DNA of 64,000 bases from Serratia proteamaculans (lineage in GTDB: Bacteria > Pseudomonadota > Gammaproteobacteria > Enterobacterales > Enterobacteriaceae), in contig NZ_SWDE01000001.1 in the NCBI RefSeq assembly GCF_013337185.1, positions 2,108,001 to 2,172,000 of the forward strand, in the 5' to 3' direction. This document shows positions 45,908 to 54,768 of the stretch, piece after piece. The notes under the pieces are model-generated. The model worked only from the letters and a program-made list of their open reading frames with translations. It was not told the origin of the DNA and did not search any database. The translations under genes were made by a program, and so were the position numbers. Numbering within the stretch: the first letter of the stretch is position 1; the number at the start of each line of letters is the position of its first letter.

Positions 45908-48900
45908 ATGGAGACACCATTAACCACGCTTCAGCAGGCTTATCTGCTCGGCCGCAGCGAACAATGGCCGCTCGGCGGCGTGGCAATGCACGACTTTCGC
46001 GAATATCACGGCCTGCGGCTGGATTTGGCACGGCTGGAAGCCCGGCTGAGAGAACTGGTACAACATTACGCGGCGCTTCGCACCTGCATCGATCCCCAGC
46101 GCTTTACTCAGCATGTTCGGCCGGAAGCCACGCTGAACCTGGATCGGCAGGATCTGCGAGCGCTCGATCATCAGGCCGCGCAACAACGTCTGGCCGATCT
46201 GCGCGAGCAGTATTCGCACCAGCGCCACGATCCCACGCAGCCGCTGTGGCGTATTGTCGCCATTCAATTACCAGAGATGCAGGATGCAACGGGCAACCCC
46301 TACGACAGCGTGATTTTCACCAGCTTCGACGCACTAATTCTCGACGGTCAGGGTATCTCCAGCGTGATCGCCCGGCTGTTTGACGACGCCCCGCTGCCGC
46401 CAATCGCCCTACCCAGCCCAGCGGCGGCCGCCAGCACGCAACAACGTCAGGCCGACGCCGCCTACTGGCAGGCCAAACTGCAGGACATCACCACCCCGTC
46501 AGCGTTGCCATGGATCACTCCGCTGGCCAACATCAAATCCTCACGCTACCGCCGTGCCAACCTGACCCTGCCGCGCGAAGTGCTAAAACAGTTCTCTCGC
46601 CTGGGTTCCGCCCATGCCCTGCTGCGCAACAGCAGCCTTTCGGCGCTGATCCTTGATACGCTGGCACAATGGACCACCGACGGCGAGCTTTGTGTTGGGG
46701 TACCTGTGGCATTTCCTGCGGTGGATGGCTCACTCAGTAATGCCTCCACCTTCGTGGCGGTGCGTTATTCACGTCTGGGCGGCAACTTTGTCAGCCGCGC
46801 GCAGGCGCTGCAAGACGACGTGCTGGGCGCACTCGACCATCTGACGTTTTCCGGCGTTGATCTGGCGCGGCAGTTGCAAAGCCACAGCCAGGGAGCTCCT
46901 GCGCTGCCGGTGATCCTCACCAACTGCCTGGGCTGGGAGACGCTGCCGGCCAATGCGCCAGTGCGTTATTTTGACGGCGTAACCCAAACGCCGCAGGTGG
47001 CGATCGATATTCGGCTGACGCAGGATGCCGACAAAAACCTGCTGCTGTGCGTTGACTACGCCGAGCAAGCGCTGGACGGCAAGCAGGTGCAGGCAGTGCT
47101 GGACGCGGTGCAACGCAGGGTGATGCTGATGTGCCAACAGGGCGAGTTGGAGATTGCACCGTCGCAGTATATCGATTACCGGCACTACCGGCATAACCAC
47201 AGCGAGGCGTCATTTACCGCCTATCCGTATCTGACGCAGTTAGCTGAACGACTGTTTAACGATCCGCAGCCGCGACCGGCGCTGATCTGCGATCGGCAAA
47301 GCCTGAGTTACCCGCAGCTTGGCCAACAGGTCGCCACGGTAATGGCCAATCTGCAACAGCGTGGTCTGGGGCCTGGCAGCGTACTGGCGCTGTATCTGGC
47401 GCGTAGCCCGGAACATGTCACTATCTCCCTGGCCTGTGCACTGCTGGGGATTATCTGGGTGCCAATCGACATTAACTCGCCGCCGGAGCGCACCGCTTAT
47501 CTGCTGACCAACTGTCGGCCCGATCTGGTGGTACAGCGTGGTGAACTGGAAACGCCGAACGGGGTAACGCCAGCCGAGTTGCTCGCCCCAACGGAGGGCA
47601 ATCCGGCGCTCCCGGACAGCCAGACGCTGACCGAGCGCAGTGCCAGCAGCGAGGCCAGCTATTACCTGTACACCTCCGGCACCACCGGCAAGCCAAAGTG
47701 CGTGGTGCTCAACAACCGCGCCACCGCTAACGTTATCGGCCAGACCCTGCAGCGCTGGGCGGTCACCGCCGATGATGTGATGATTTCGGTCACCCCGCCG
47801 CACCATGATATGTCGATGTTTGATCTGTTCGGCTCGCTCAGCGCCGGGGCGACGCTGGTGTTACCGGCAGCGCATCAGGAAAAAGACGCCATCAGCTGGA
47901 ACCAGTTGGTGGAGCGCCATCGCGTCAGCCTGTGGTGTTCGGTACCGGCCATTTTGGAAATGCTGCTCACCTGCAAAACCGACGACAGCCTGCGTTCGCT
48001 GCGGCTGGTGGCTCAGGGCGGCGACTACATCAAGCCGGCCACGGTGCAGCAGTTGCGCGGCCTGCGCCCGGATATCAGCCTGTTCTCGCTCGGCGGGCCA
48101 ACCGAAACCACCATCTGGAGCATCTGGCACCCGATAGCGGAGCAGGACAGCGGAACCGTGCCCTATGGCCAGCCGCTGCCGGCCAACCAGTATTTTATTT
48201 GCCATGACGACGGCAGCCACTGCCCGGCCGGTGTAGTCGGCCGCATCCACACTGCCGGGGTGAATCTGGCATTGGGTTATCTGGAAGACGGCGATTTAAA
48301 ACAGCATGATTTCGTCACGCTGGAGGGGCCAGACGGCCAGCCGCTGCGCGCCTTCCGCACTGGCGACCAGGGTTACTATCGTGCCGACGGCAATATCCTG
48401 TTCGCCAGCCGGGTGAACGGCTACGTAAAAATCCGTGGCGTGCGCGTCTCGCTGCCGGAGATTGAAGACGTCATGCGTGGACACGAGGCGATCCTCGACA
48501 TCGTGGTGGTGGATTACCCTGGCGGAGATAACGGCGAAGTCACGCTCGGGGCGATGTACCTCACCCACGACGGCAAACCGCTGTCGCTGGCGGCGATCCG
48601 CGCGTTCTCAACCGGTTACCTGCCTTGTACCCATATCCCGACGCGCTTTATCCACGCCGAAGCGCTGCCGCTTTCGGGCAATGGCAAGACAGACCGCCAC
48701 CGCATCCGTGCCGCCTTCAGTGCCGAACGCGCGACTCCGGGGTTAAACGCCTGCGCAGCGCCGTTGCCAGGCGCAGCACCGGCCAATAGCGGCAAGATTT
48801 TAGCTATCTATTTGCAGGCGATCGGCGCAACGCCGCGCCCGGAATGGGGGGATGAAACCGCCTTTATCAGCATGGGGCTGAAACTGCCGCACATTCGGCA

Positions 48901-49003
48901 GGTGGCCGCGCAGCTCAACGACGCTTTTGGCACCCGTCTGCCGCCCACGCTGCTGATCCCCTGCAAAAATGCCCGGGAGGTTGCAGCGCTGCTGGCGCGT
49001 TAA
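45908..49003 (+). CDS. NRPS Cy-A protein with degenerate carrier tail
   Basis: A 1031-residue NRPS. Cy domain at about 1-420 (LTTLQQAYLLGRSEQWPLGGVAMHDFREY; Asp141-ALIL-Asp146 core), then an adenylation domain at about 440-940: A3 YTSGTTGKPK near 586, A5 GGPTETTIW, A7 FRTGDQGYYRADGNILFASR and A10 GNGKTDR near 922, with its catalytic Lys. The substrate is probably Thr, Ser or Cys, judging from the Cy partner; the pocket was not decoded. The C-terminal 80 residues resemble a carrier, but GLDS is replaced by GLKL, so it cannot be loaded. Corresponds to Cy2-A of VibF. Probably in one transcript with the Cy gene. Confidence 0.87.
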   Translation: METPLTTLQQAYLLGRSEQWPLGGVAMHDFREYHGLRLDLARLEARLRELVQHYAALRTCIDPQRFTQHVRPEATLNLDRQDLRALDHQAAQQRLADLREQYSHQRHDPTQPLWRIVAIQLPEMQDATGNPYDSVIFTSFDALILDGQGISSVIARLFDDAPLPPIALPSPAAAASTQQRQADAAYWQAKLQDITTPSALPWITPLANIKSSRYRRANLTLPREVLKQFSRLGSAHALLRNSSLSALILDTLAQWTTDGELCVGVPVAFPAVDGSLSNASTFVAVRYSRLGGNFVSRAQALQDDVLGALDHLTFSGVDLARQLQSHSQGAPALPVILTNCLGWETLPANAPVRYFDGVTQTPQVAIDIRLTQDADKNLLLCVDYAEQALDGKQVQAVLDAVQRRVMLMCQQGELEIAPSQYIDYRHYRHNHSEASFTAYPYLTQLAERLFNDPQPRPALICDRQSLSYPQLGQQVATVMANLQQRGLGPGSVLALYLARSPEHVTISLACALLGIIWVPIDINSPPERTAYLLTNCRPDLVVQRGELETPNGVTPAELLAPTEGNPALPDSQTLTERSASSEASYYLYTSGTTGKPKCVVLNNRATANVIGQTLQRWAVTADDVMISVTPPHHDMSMFDLFGSLSAGATLVLPAAHQEKDAISWNQLVERHRVSLWCSVPAILEMLLTCKTDDSLRSLRLVAQGGDYIKPATVQQLRGLRPDISLFSLGGPTETTIWSIWHPIAEQDSGTVPYGQPLPANQYFICHDDGSHCPAGVVGRIHTAGVNLALGYLEDGDLKQHDFVTLEGPDGQPLRAFRTGDQGYYRADGNILFASRVNGYVKIRGVRVSLPEIEDVMRGHEAILDIVVVDYPGGDNGEVTLGAMYLTHDGKPLSLAAIRAFSTGYLPCTHIPTRFIHAEALPLSGNGKTDRHRIRAAFSAERATPGLNACAAPLPGAAPANSGKILAIYLQAIGATPRPEWGDETAFISMGLKLPHIRQVAAQLNDAFGTRLPPTLLIPCKNAREVAALLAR

Positions 49004-49015
49004 CGGTTATTAATC

Positions 49016-49035
49016 GGGGCGAACATGTTCGCCCC
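49016..49035. terminator. Palindromic hairpin between convergent NRPS genes
   Basis: Perfect palindrome with arms GGGGCGAACA and TGTTCGCCCC, between the stop codons of the Cy-A and stand-alone C genes. Likely a bidirectional transcript end. Confidence 0.55.
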
Positions 49036-49049
49036 CTACCGGATCGTCA

Positions 49050-50396
49050 TCAGGCGGGCACCGCCACCAGTTCACCAACCGCCGTTTCCAACGCTTCTTC
49101 CCGCAACGCACGCAGTAAAAACTCCTGCAAGGCATTGCCGTAGTCGGCAACCCCATCCGTGGGGAACTGCTGCACGTAAATATCAATATCCAGATACAGA
49201 TCGCCGGCATCGGTGCGGCCACGGAAGGTCAGGTTGGCGCCATCGCCAGATCCGCCGGCCAGTACCCGACGCGTGCTGGCGCAGCCGCTGAAACCGGCCG
49301 GATCAAATGGCTGAACGTTGATAAACGGAGAGATAAACAAACGCGAAGCCGGCGTCACGCAGCGATCGGCAGCAATCTGTCGCAAGCGATAACCGGCGTG
49401 ACTGCGCAGCTCGCGCAGCTTCTGCGCCATGTCTGACAGAAAACGCCCCAGCGTCTCCTCCCCGCGCAGTGAGACCAAAAACGGCAGCGTATTGACCGCC
49501 AGCGCCGGGGTATTGGTCGCTTGGCTGCTACGGCGATTCATCACCGGCATCCATAGGGTGCGCGTATCGCCTTTATCATGCGGCAACCGCGGTAAGGTAA
49601 AGCACAGCCAGGCGGCGGACAGCGCCAGCAGCAGATCTGGCCAGCCAATACCGCTGCGCTCCGACAGCTCACGCAGCCGCAGAGAGATCTCTTCCGGCAG
49701 AGCCGTGCTGGTGCTCAGGCATTTCACACCGTACTCCCGGCCGCCTTTGCGCACCGTCGGCAAGGTCTGTGACGGTGGCAGATAGTTCTGCCAAAAATGC
49801 CGATCCTTTGCACAGCGTTCGGAAGCGGCATAGGCCAGTTCATGTTGCTGGAAAGCACTGAAGGTGCCCAAAGCCTGCCCCGCCGCGCCGTTGCCAAGGA
49901 AGTGCGCGTATAGCGTGGCGCAGCGGTGTTCGACCAACGCCATACCGAAGCCATCGATCACAATATGATGGGCGCGCAGATACCAGACGTAGCGCGACGG
50001 CGCCAGTTTGATCAGCCATACGGCGGCCATCGGCTCGCTGCATAAATCTATCGGTCGCTCGACATCCGCCTGCATCAGCCGCATCGCCACCTGATAAGGA
50101 TCGGACTGCGTCTGCAGATCAATACGCTGCAAGGTCGGCACCGATTGAGGGTCGTAACGCTGCAGCGGCGGGCTATCGCCAGTACCGGCGCTAAAGCGCA
50201 GGGCAAACGCCTGCGTTTCCGCCATGGTGAGTGTGATTGCCCGGGCCAGCGCCACCTCGTCTACCGCACCACAGAGTTCGGTGACGTGGGCGACGGTGGA
50301 AAAAGGTTGCCCAGGATGCAAGGTAAATTCGTCCCAGAAGTCTAACTGCGCCGCTGTCAGCGGCAGCCATTCAGTCGCCAAAACAGTTCCCGACAT
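49050..50396 (-). CDS. Stand-alone NRPS condensation domain (VibH-like)
   Basis: A 448-residue condensation enzyme with no A or carrier domain, the size of VibH (about 440). The catalytic motif is intact: HHIVIDG at residues 143-149, and the N-terminus (WLPLTAAQLDFWDEFTLHPGQPFS) is like that of EntF/VibH. In vibriobactin synthesis VibH couples dihydroxybenzoyl-carrier to a free polyamine amine; in serratiochelin the amine is diaminopropane. That role here is inferred. ATG 50396 follows AAAGGTAGG; the longer frame has no support. Divergent from the DppA-like gene, sharing a Fur palindrome. Confidence 0.85.
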   Translation of the reverse strand: MSGTVLATEWLPLTAAQLDFWDEFTLHPGQPFSTVAHVTELCGAVDEVALARAITLTMAETQAFALRFSAGTGDSPPLQRYDPQSVPTLQRIDLQTQSDPYQVAMRLMQADVERPIDLCSEPMAAVWLIKLAPSRYVWYLRAHHIVIDGFGMALVEHRCATLYAHFLGNGAAGQALGTFSAFQQHELAYAASERCAKDRHFWQNYLPPSQTLPTVRKGGREYGVKCLSTSTALPEEISLRLRELSERSGIGWPDLLLALSAAWLCFTLPRLPHDKGDTRTLWMPVMNRRSSQATNTPALAVNTLPFLVSLRGEETLGRFLSDMAQKLRELRSHAGYRLRQIAADRCVTPASRLFISPFINVQPFDPAGFSGCASTRRVLAGGSGDGANLTFRGRTDAGDLYLDIDIYVQQFPTDGVADYGNALQEFLLRALREEALETAVGELVAVPA

Positions 50397-50655
50397 GTTA
50401 CCTACCTTTGAAAAGCCATAAACAAATGTTGAAACAACACAAGCCAAAACCCCGCCGTCGCAAATCACGTTTGATAGCGGCCAAAACGGGGTGAATGCTG
50501 GACACGGCTGAGCGACCCGTTGGCAAACTGCCCGGCGTGTTCCTGCTTATTGTGGTTGGCGTGCCTGACCTCCCTGGTTCAGGTAAAAACGAGACGGCGC
50601 GGGCCAGTAAAAACCACGGCCACAGCGCACTGAAGATGTTTCGATTCGGTTACAA

Positions 50656-50690
50656 ATGAAAATGATAATAACACTTATTATCATTTTCAT
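50656..50690. promoter_or_regulatory. Fur palindrome in divergent promoter
   Basis: Perfect inverted repeat with 16-bp arms (ATGAAAATGATAATAA and TTATTATCATTTTCAT) around CAC. The core GATAAT-N-ATTATC is the Fur consensus. It lies between the VibH-like gene and the DppA-like gene and should repress both when iron is plentiful. Confidence 0.85.
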
Positions 50691-50882
50691 GAATATAGAA
50701 CAACCTGCTCATACCGCAAACTTGCTTGACCAACCGGAGCATGGCGAAACAGCAGATCGGGAGAGAACTCTCATCCCCCAGTTCCCATATCTGCTATCAA
50801 TCACTTATATTTAAATTGAGGGCTGCCTGAATGCCAATGCGGCGGCAGTGTCCTCAATCAACCTGAGGGAGCCATCCATTTT

Positions 50883-52481
50883 ATGCGTTTAAAACCAAGC
50901 ACTGTGGGTCTGTTATTGGCGGGAACCGGCCTGTTGACGGCGGGCCATGCCCTGGCCGCCAGCGATACCCTGGTCTACTGCACCGTGGCCTCGCCGGAGT
51001 CTTTCAACCCGCAGCTATCGAGCTCCGGAACCACCTTTATCGCCACCTCGCAGGTGTTGTATAACCGCCTGCTGACGCTGCGTGAAAGCGATAAAACCCC
51101 CGCTCCCTCACTGGCGACCGAGTGGACCATCAGCCCGGACGGCAAGACCTACACCTTTACGCTGCGCAAGGGCGTGAAATTCAACAGCAACAAGTTCTTC
51201 ACCCCAACGCGTGACTTCAACGCCGAGGACGTGGTGTTCACCGTGATGCGTCAAAAAGATGCCAATAATCCGTATCACAAGGTGTCCGGCGGCAACTACG
51301 AGTATTTTACCGACACCGGGCTGGACAAGCTGATCACCAAAGTGGAAGCGGTGGATAACGACCACGTGCGCTTTACGCTGAGCCAGCCTAACGCCGCCTT
51401 CCTGGCGGACTGGACCATGGACTTTGCTTCGATTCTTTCTGCTGAATATGCCGATGCCATGCTGAAAAAAGGCACGCCGGAGAACGTCGATAACTGGCCG
51501 ATCGGTACCGGTCCGTTCGCGCTGCAACAGTACAAACAGGATTCACTGATCCGCTACATCGCCAACCCGCATTACTGGCAGGGCGAGGTCGCCAGCAAGC
51601 ACCTGATCTTCTCCATCACGCCGAACCCGCAAACCCGGCTGGCGAAGCTGAAAACCAACGAGTGCCAGATTATCCCAGCCCCGCTGGCGGAACAGTTTGA
51701 CGCCATCAAGAGCGACAAAAACCTGCAGCTGCACAGCATCGACGGCCTGAACGTCGGCTATCTGGCATTCAACACCCAGAAAAAGCCGTTTGATAATGTG
51801 CTGGTGCGCCAGGCGCTGAGCTATGCAGTAGATAAAAAGGCCATCATTGCGGCGGTCTTCAAGGAAAGCGGCAACACGGCCAGCTCGATACTGCCGCCGG
51901 GCATGCTGGGCTACAACGACAAGCTGCCGGAATACGCTTACAACCCGGACAAAGCGCGTGAACTGCTCAAACAGGCCGGGCTGGAAAAAGGCTTTGAGAC
52001 CGACATTTGGTCAATGCCGGTGGCGCGACCTTACAACCCTAACTCACGGCGCATCGCCGAGATGATCCAGAGCGACTGGGCCAAAGTGGGCGTGAAGGCC
52101 AAAATCGTCACCTGGGAATGGGGCCAGTACCTGGCCGGGCTGCGCAAAGGGGAGCAGCAAAGCGCGCTGTACGGCTGGATGTCGGATAACGGCGACCCGG
52201 ACAACTTCGCCACCCTGCTCAACTGTGCCGGCGTGCAGACCGGGGCCAACGTGGCCCGTTGGTGCGACAGCAGCTATGACAAGCTGATCCATCAGGCCAT
52301 TTTGGTCAGCGCCCCGGCAGAACGCGCCAAGCTTTATCAGCAGGCGCAGGTGATTTTTGCCAAACAGGTGCCACTGCTGCCATTGGCTAACGGCAAGGTG
52401 TTCTACGCCACCCGCAGCAACGTCAGCGGCTATGTGGTTGACGTTAACGGCAGTGACTTCGCCAAAGCCAAAGCCGACTGA
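50883..52481 (+). CDS. DppA-like periplasmic peptide/heme binding protein
   Basis: A 532-residue family 5 solute-binding protein that is closely similar to E. coli DppA (YHKVSGGNYEYF, DFASILSAEYADAM, GLNVGYLAFNTQKKPFDN, NPNSRRIAEMIQSDWAKVGVKAKIVTWEWG). The signal peptide ends near ALAAS. DppA binds dipeptides and heme. No permease genes are adjacent, so it must borrow those of Dpp. Its position opposite a Fur palindrome suggests an iron-related role such as heme or ferric siderophore uptake, or recycling. A strong terminator follows. Confidence 0.9.
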   Translation: MRLKPSTVGLLLAGTGLLTAGHALAASDTLVYCTVASPESFNPQLSSSGTTFIATSQVLYNRLLTLRESDKTPAPSLATEWTISPDGKTYTFTLRKGVKFNSNKFFTPTRDFNAEDVVFTVMRQKDANNPYHKVSGGNYEYFTDTGLDKLITKVEAVDNDHVRFTLSQPNAAFLADWTMDFASILSAEYADAMLKKGTPENVDNWPIGTGPFALQQYKQDSLIRYIANPHYWQGEVASKHLIFSITPNPQTRLAKLKTNECQIIPAPLAEQFDAIKSDKNLQLHSIDGLNVGYLAFNTQKKPFDNVLVRQALSYAVDKKAIIAAVFKESGNTASSILPPGMLGYNDKLPEYAYNPDKARELLKQAGLEKGFETDIWSMPVARPYNPNSRRIAEMIQSDWAKVGVKAKIVTWEWGQYLAGLRKGEQQSALYGWMSDNGDPDNFATLLNCAGVQTGANVARWCDSSYDKLIHQAILVSAPAERAKLYQQAQVIFAKQVPLLPLANGKVFYATRSNVSGYVVDVNGSDFAKAKAD

Positions 52482-52491
52482 GTCGCAACAC

Positions 52492-52521
52492 GCGCCGGAT
52501 GATATTCACATCCGGCGCTTT
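52492..52521 (+). terminator. Rho-independent terminator after DppA-like gene
   Basis: Perfect 10-bp stem GCGCCGGATG/CATCCGGCGC with a 7-base loop followed by TTT, 11 bases past the stop. Confidence 0.8.
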
Positions 52522-52583
52522 CCTCCTCTGTAACATTTGGTTACTCTCATCAGCACTGTGATTTAACATTCAAAGGTAACCCG

Positions 52584-53123
52584 GTGCAGAACACTTATAT
52601 GCCGATGCAGATCCGTCTGCACTGGCTGGTGGCGATCCTGCTGGTCATCACCTGCACCACCATTGAGCTGAGAGGCTTTAGCGTGCCGGGCACCCCGCTG
52701 TGGTACGTGCTGGTGGTAACCCACTTCAGCTGTGGGGTGACAGTATTTGTATTGATGATCGCCCGCCTGTTGCTGCGTTGGCGCCACACCAGCCCTGCCA
52801 TCAACCCGAAACCGGCAAAGTGGCAAACCGGCGCAGCCCATCTGGTGCACAGCCTGATTTATCTGTTGCTGCTGACGCTGCCGGTGCTGGGCGTTTATTC
52901 CCGTTATCTGGGCGGTAAAGAGTGGTTTCTGTTTGGCCTGCCGATGCCCTTTGCCGAAGTCGCCGACCGGCCGCAGGCAAGGATGATTATCGGCTGGCAC
53001 AAGACGCTGGCAGCCTTCGGCTATTGGCTGATTGGGCTGCATGCGGCGGCGGCGCTGTTTCATCATTACCTCGTTAAGGACAATGCACTGGTGCGTATGC
53101 TGCCGTGGCTGAAAAAGCGTTAG
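52584..53123 (+). CDS. Cytochrome b561 family protein
   Basis: A 179-residue four-helix membrane cytochrome of the CybB type. The heme-ligating His are in QIRLHWLVAILL (helix 1), VVTHFSCG (helix 2) and GWHKTLAAFGYWLIGLHAAAALFHHYL (helices 3-4). It passes electrons from quinol or superoxide. GTG 52584 with AAAGGT upstream is taken as start; ATG 52599 is possible. It lies after the DppA-like terminator and has its own strong terminator, so is probably independent. Confidence 0.88.
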   Translation: MQNTYMPMQIRLHWLVAILLVITCTTIELRGFSVPGTPLWYVLVVTHFSCGVTVFVLMIARLLLRWRHTSPAINPKPAKWQTGAAHLVHSLIYLLLLTLPVLGVYSRYLGGKEWFLFGLPMPFAEVADRPQARMIIGWHKTLAAFGYWLIGLHAAAALFHHYLVKDNALVRMLPWLKKR

Positions 53124-53166
53124 CCACCAGTGGCAATGCCAACAACACAATAATAAGCTTGTGAAT

Positions 53167-53204
53167 ATAAGCTGATGGATATAATCCATTGGCTTATTAT
53201 TTTT
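53167..53204 (+). terminator. Rho-independent terminator after cytochrome b561
   Basis: A 14-bp stem with two G-T pairs (ATAAGCTGATGGAT and ATCCATTGGCTTAT) with a 3-base loop, then a run TATTTTTA. Confidence 0.75.
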
Positions 53205-53505
53205 ATAATTTATGGCAGTTAAAAATAAATTTGTACCCAGCGAGTTGTATCTATTCCAGTTATTGACTAAGGTTATTCATACAAATTATAAGCCCATGGG
53301 CTGACGAAGATCCGTAACCGATATTATTAACCACTCATTATATTCATCTTAAAAAACGCCAGTTATTTTTCAGGAGAGCTGTGTCATGCCCTGTGGTCAC
53401 ACAAGGCGATGCAGTGCCCCCATGATTTCATTAATTAAATTCCATCGGCTACACACACGGGAAAGTTAATATTACTTTTCCAAACTAAAAGTCAGGAGCA
53501 AAGTA
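53205..53505. other. AT-rich intergenic region
   Basis: About 300 bp with no open frame of interest or clear repeat. It probably carries the promoter of the next, secreted-protein gene. Confidence 0.5.
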
Positions 53506-54045
53506 ATGAAAATAATGACTGGCGTTATTTTACCTACGGTTGCCGCCATCGCAATGGCGGGCATGGCGCACGCAGCAGACAGCAAACAACCGGTGACCGG
53601 CAAAGAGACGGTTACCCTGGAACACGTGCATGCCGTGCAAGAGAATGGCAGCCCCGCCCCCAAGCACGACGCGGCCTGTATGAAAGAGCTTTCTATGCCG
53701 ACGTCCAAGTATGTCGGGATGAAAGTCACCAGCGAATACACCGTTAACCCCAGCTCGATGATGATGTCCGCGAAATCGATGCTGCCTTCCCCGATGGCCA
53801 CGCAACCGCTAGAGTTGACGGTTGATTTATCCGCTCTCGGTATGGAAGGGGTTTATGCCTTTGGCGCCTTCAAACCCAATGTGTTGCCGCAGGACTATGT
53901 TTATTTCACCATCGGCAAGGATTTTAAAAACCCCGTCAGCACCTTTATGATTATTAATAAAGGTAAAGAATATAACTGCGTTATTTCCAGCTCAAACAAG
54001 GCGATGAGTAAAGAAGAACGCAAACACCTTATGGTTAAGAAATAA
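53506..54045 (+). CDS. Secreted protein of unknown function
   Basis: A 179-residue protein with a signal peptide ending AHAAD (residue 25). The mature part contains two widely spaced Cys (AACMKEL and EYNCVISSS) that may form a disulfide, and a Met/Ser-rich middle (SSMMMSAKSMLPSPMATQ). No family was recognised. AGGAGC precedes the ATG. It ends with a terminator and has no obvious partner. Confidence 0.65.
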   Translation: MKIMTGVILPTVAAIAMAGMAHAADSKQPVTGKETVTLEHVHAVQENGSPAPKHDAACMKELSMPTSKYVGMKVTSEYTVNPSSMMMSAKSMLPSPMATQPLELTVDLSALGMEGVYAFGAFKPNVLPQDYVYFTIGKDFKNPVSTFMIINKGKEYNCVISSSNKAMSKEERKHLMVKK

Positions 54046-54069
54046 CGGGGATACTGATGGGATAATACT

Positions 54070-54107
54070 GGGGACTCGGGTGGTTTTACTGCCCTGGCCC
54101 CTTTTTT
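54070..54107 (+). terminator. Rho-independent terminator
   Basis: GGGG and CCCC pair, with an inner GGG/CCC stem and an internal loop, followed by TTTTTT. It begins 25 bases past the secreted-protein stop. Confidence 0.6.
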
Positions 54108-54209
54108 AATTAAGACGATAACCTCCGCCGGACTAACTGATTGCTTAACAATCCCGTTTGGGGATAATGGTAGATATTCGATTTTGGGATATCACTCGTG
54201 GGAAGCGCC

Positions 54210-54470
54210 ATGACTTCAGTTTATTCAATCGAGTATCAATTAGTTATAAAAATACTTAGGGATGCTCGTATAGAAAAAAGCATCACTCAGGCCAAGCTGG
54301 CTGAAGCCTTGGGTCGCCCTCAGTCGTTTATCGCCAAGGTCGAGAACGGCGAGCGCAAACTGGATGTGGTGGAGTTTGCTTTGATCGCTCGTTTGCTTGG
54401 AGTTGATACCGGGGCGGTTATGAGGCGGATTGGCGGGCGGGTTGGTGGGCGGGTTGGGCCATTGTGTTAG
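54210..54470 (+). CDS. Small XRE-family helix-turn-helix protein
   Basis: An 86-residue DNA-binding protein made almost only of a Cro/CI helix-turn-helix (ILRDARIEKSITQAKLAEALGRPQSFIAKVENGERKLDVVEFALIARLLG). GGGAAG precedes ATG 54210; GTG at 54198 is an alternative. The last residues are GGRVGGRVGPLC and come from a G-rich repeat. It stands at the edge of an accessory region and may regulate genes of that island. Confidence 0.8.
   Translation: MTSVYSIEYQLVIKILRDARIEKSITQAKLAEALGRPQSFIAKVENGERKLDVVEFALIARLLGVDTGAVMRRIGGRVGGRVGPLC
54435..54458 (+). repeat. G-quadruplex motif at the 3' end of the HTH gene
   Basis: Five GGG runs separated by loops of 1, 5, 1 and 2 bases (54435-54458) within two near-identical GGGCGGGTTGG units. 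This satisfies the usual G3N1-7 pattern. It lies in the coding end and could form a DNA or RNA structure. Confidence 0.6.
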
Positions 54471-54768
54471 CAAGGGTAAAGCCTACAGCCCGACTGAAGT
54501 CATCAAATGCTTGTCTAATTCCCCGGAGAGAAAGCGGACGTTAGTCTCAAATGACATATCCCCCGTGTGCAGCAAGATGCTCTAAGAGTAGAGATCATTT
54601 TGGCGAGACCGACACCTGATCCACAGTTTTGGTAAAAGAGTTTGAGGACCAAGGGAGTGGAAACGCACGGGAATTTCGGAGTGAAGGTTGCTAGAATGCT
54701 TACGGGTATTTAAAACTGCTTGTTTTGCCCCACGTTTCTACACTCTAACCGTCGGAGGAAACTGCGCT
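54471..54768. other. Intergenic region, no gene recognised
   Basis: About 300 bp between the HTH gene and the membrane protein gene. It has no good open frame. Some phrases look like remnants of mobile DNA but no inverted repeats or transposase piece could be confirmed. Confidence 0.4.

Noticed and set aside
53124-53505. A short antisense frame over the start of the secreted protein gene (53472-53801)
   Set aside because: It is antisense to the signal-peptide-bearing gene and has no supporting features.
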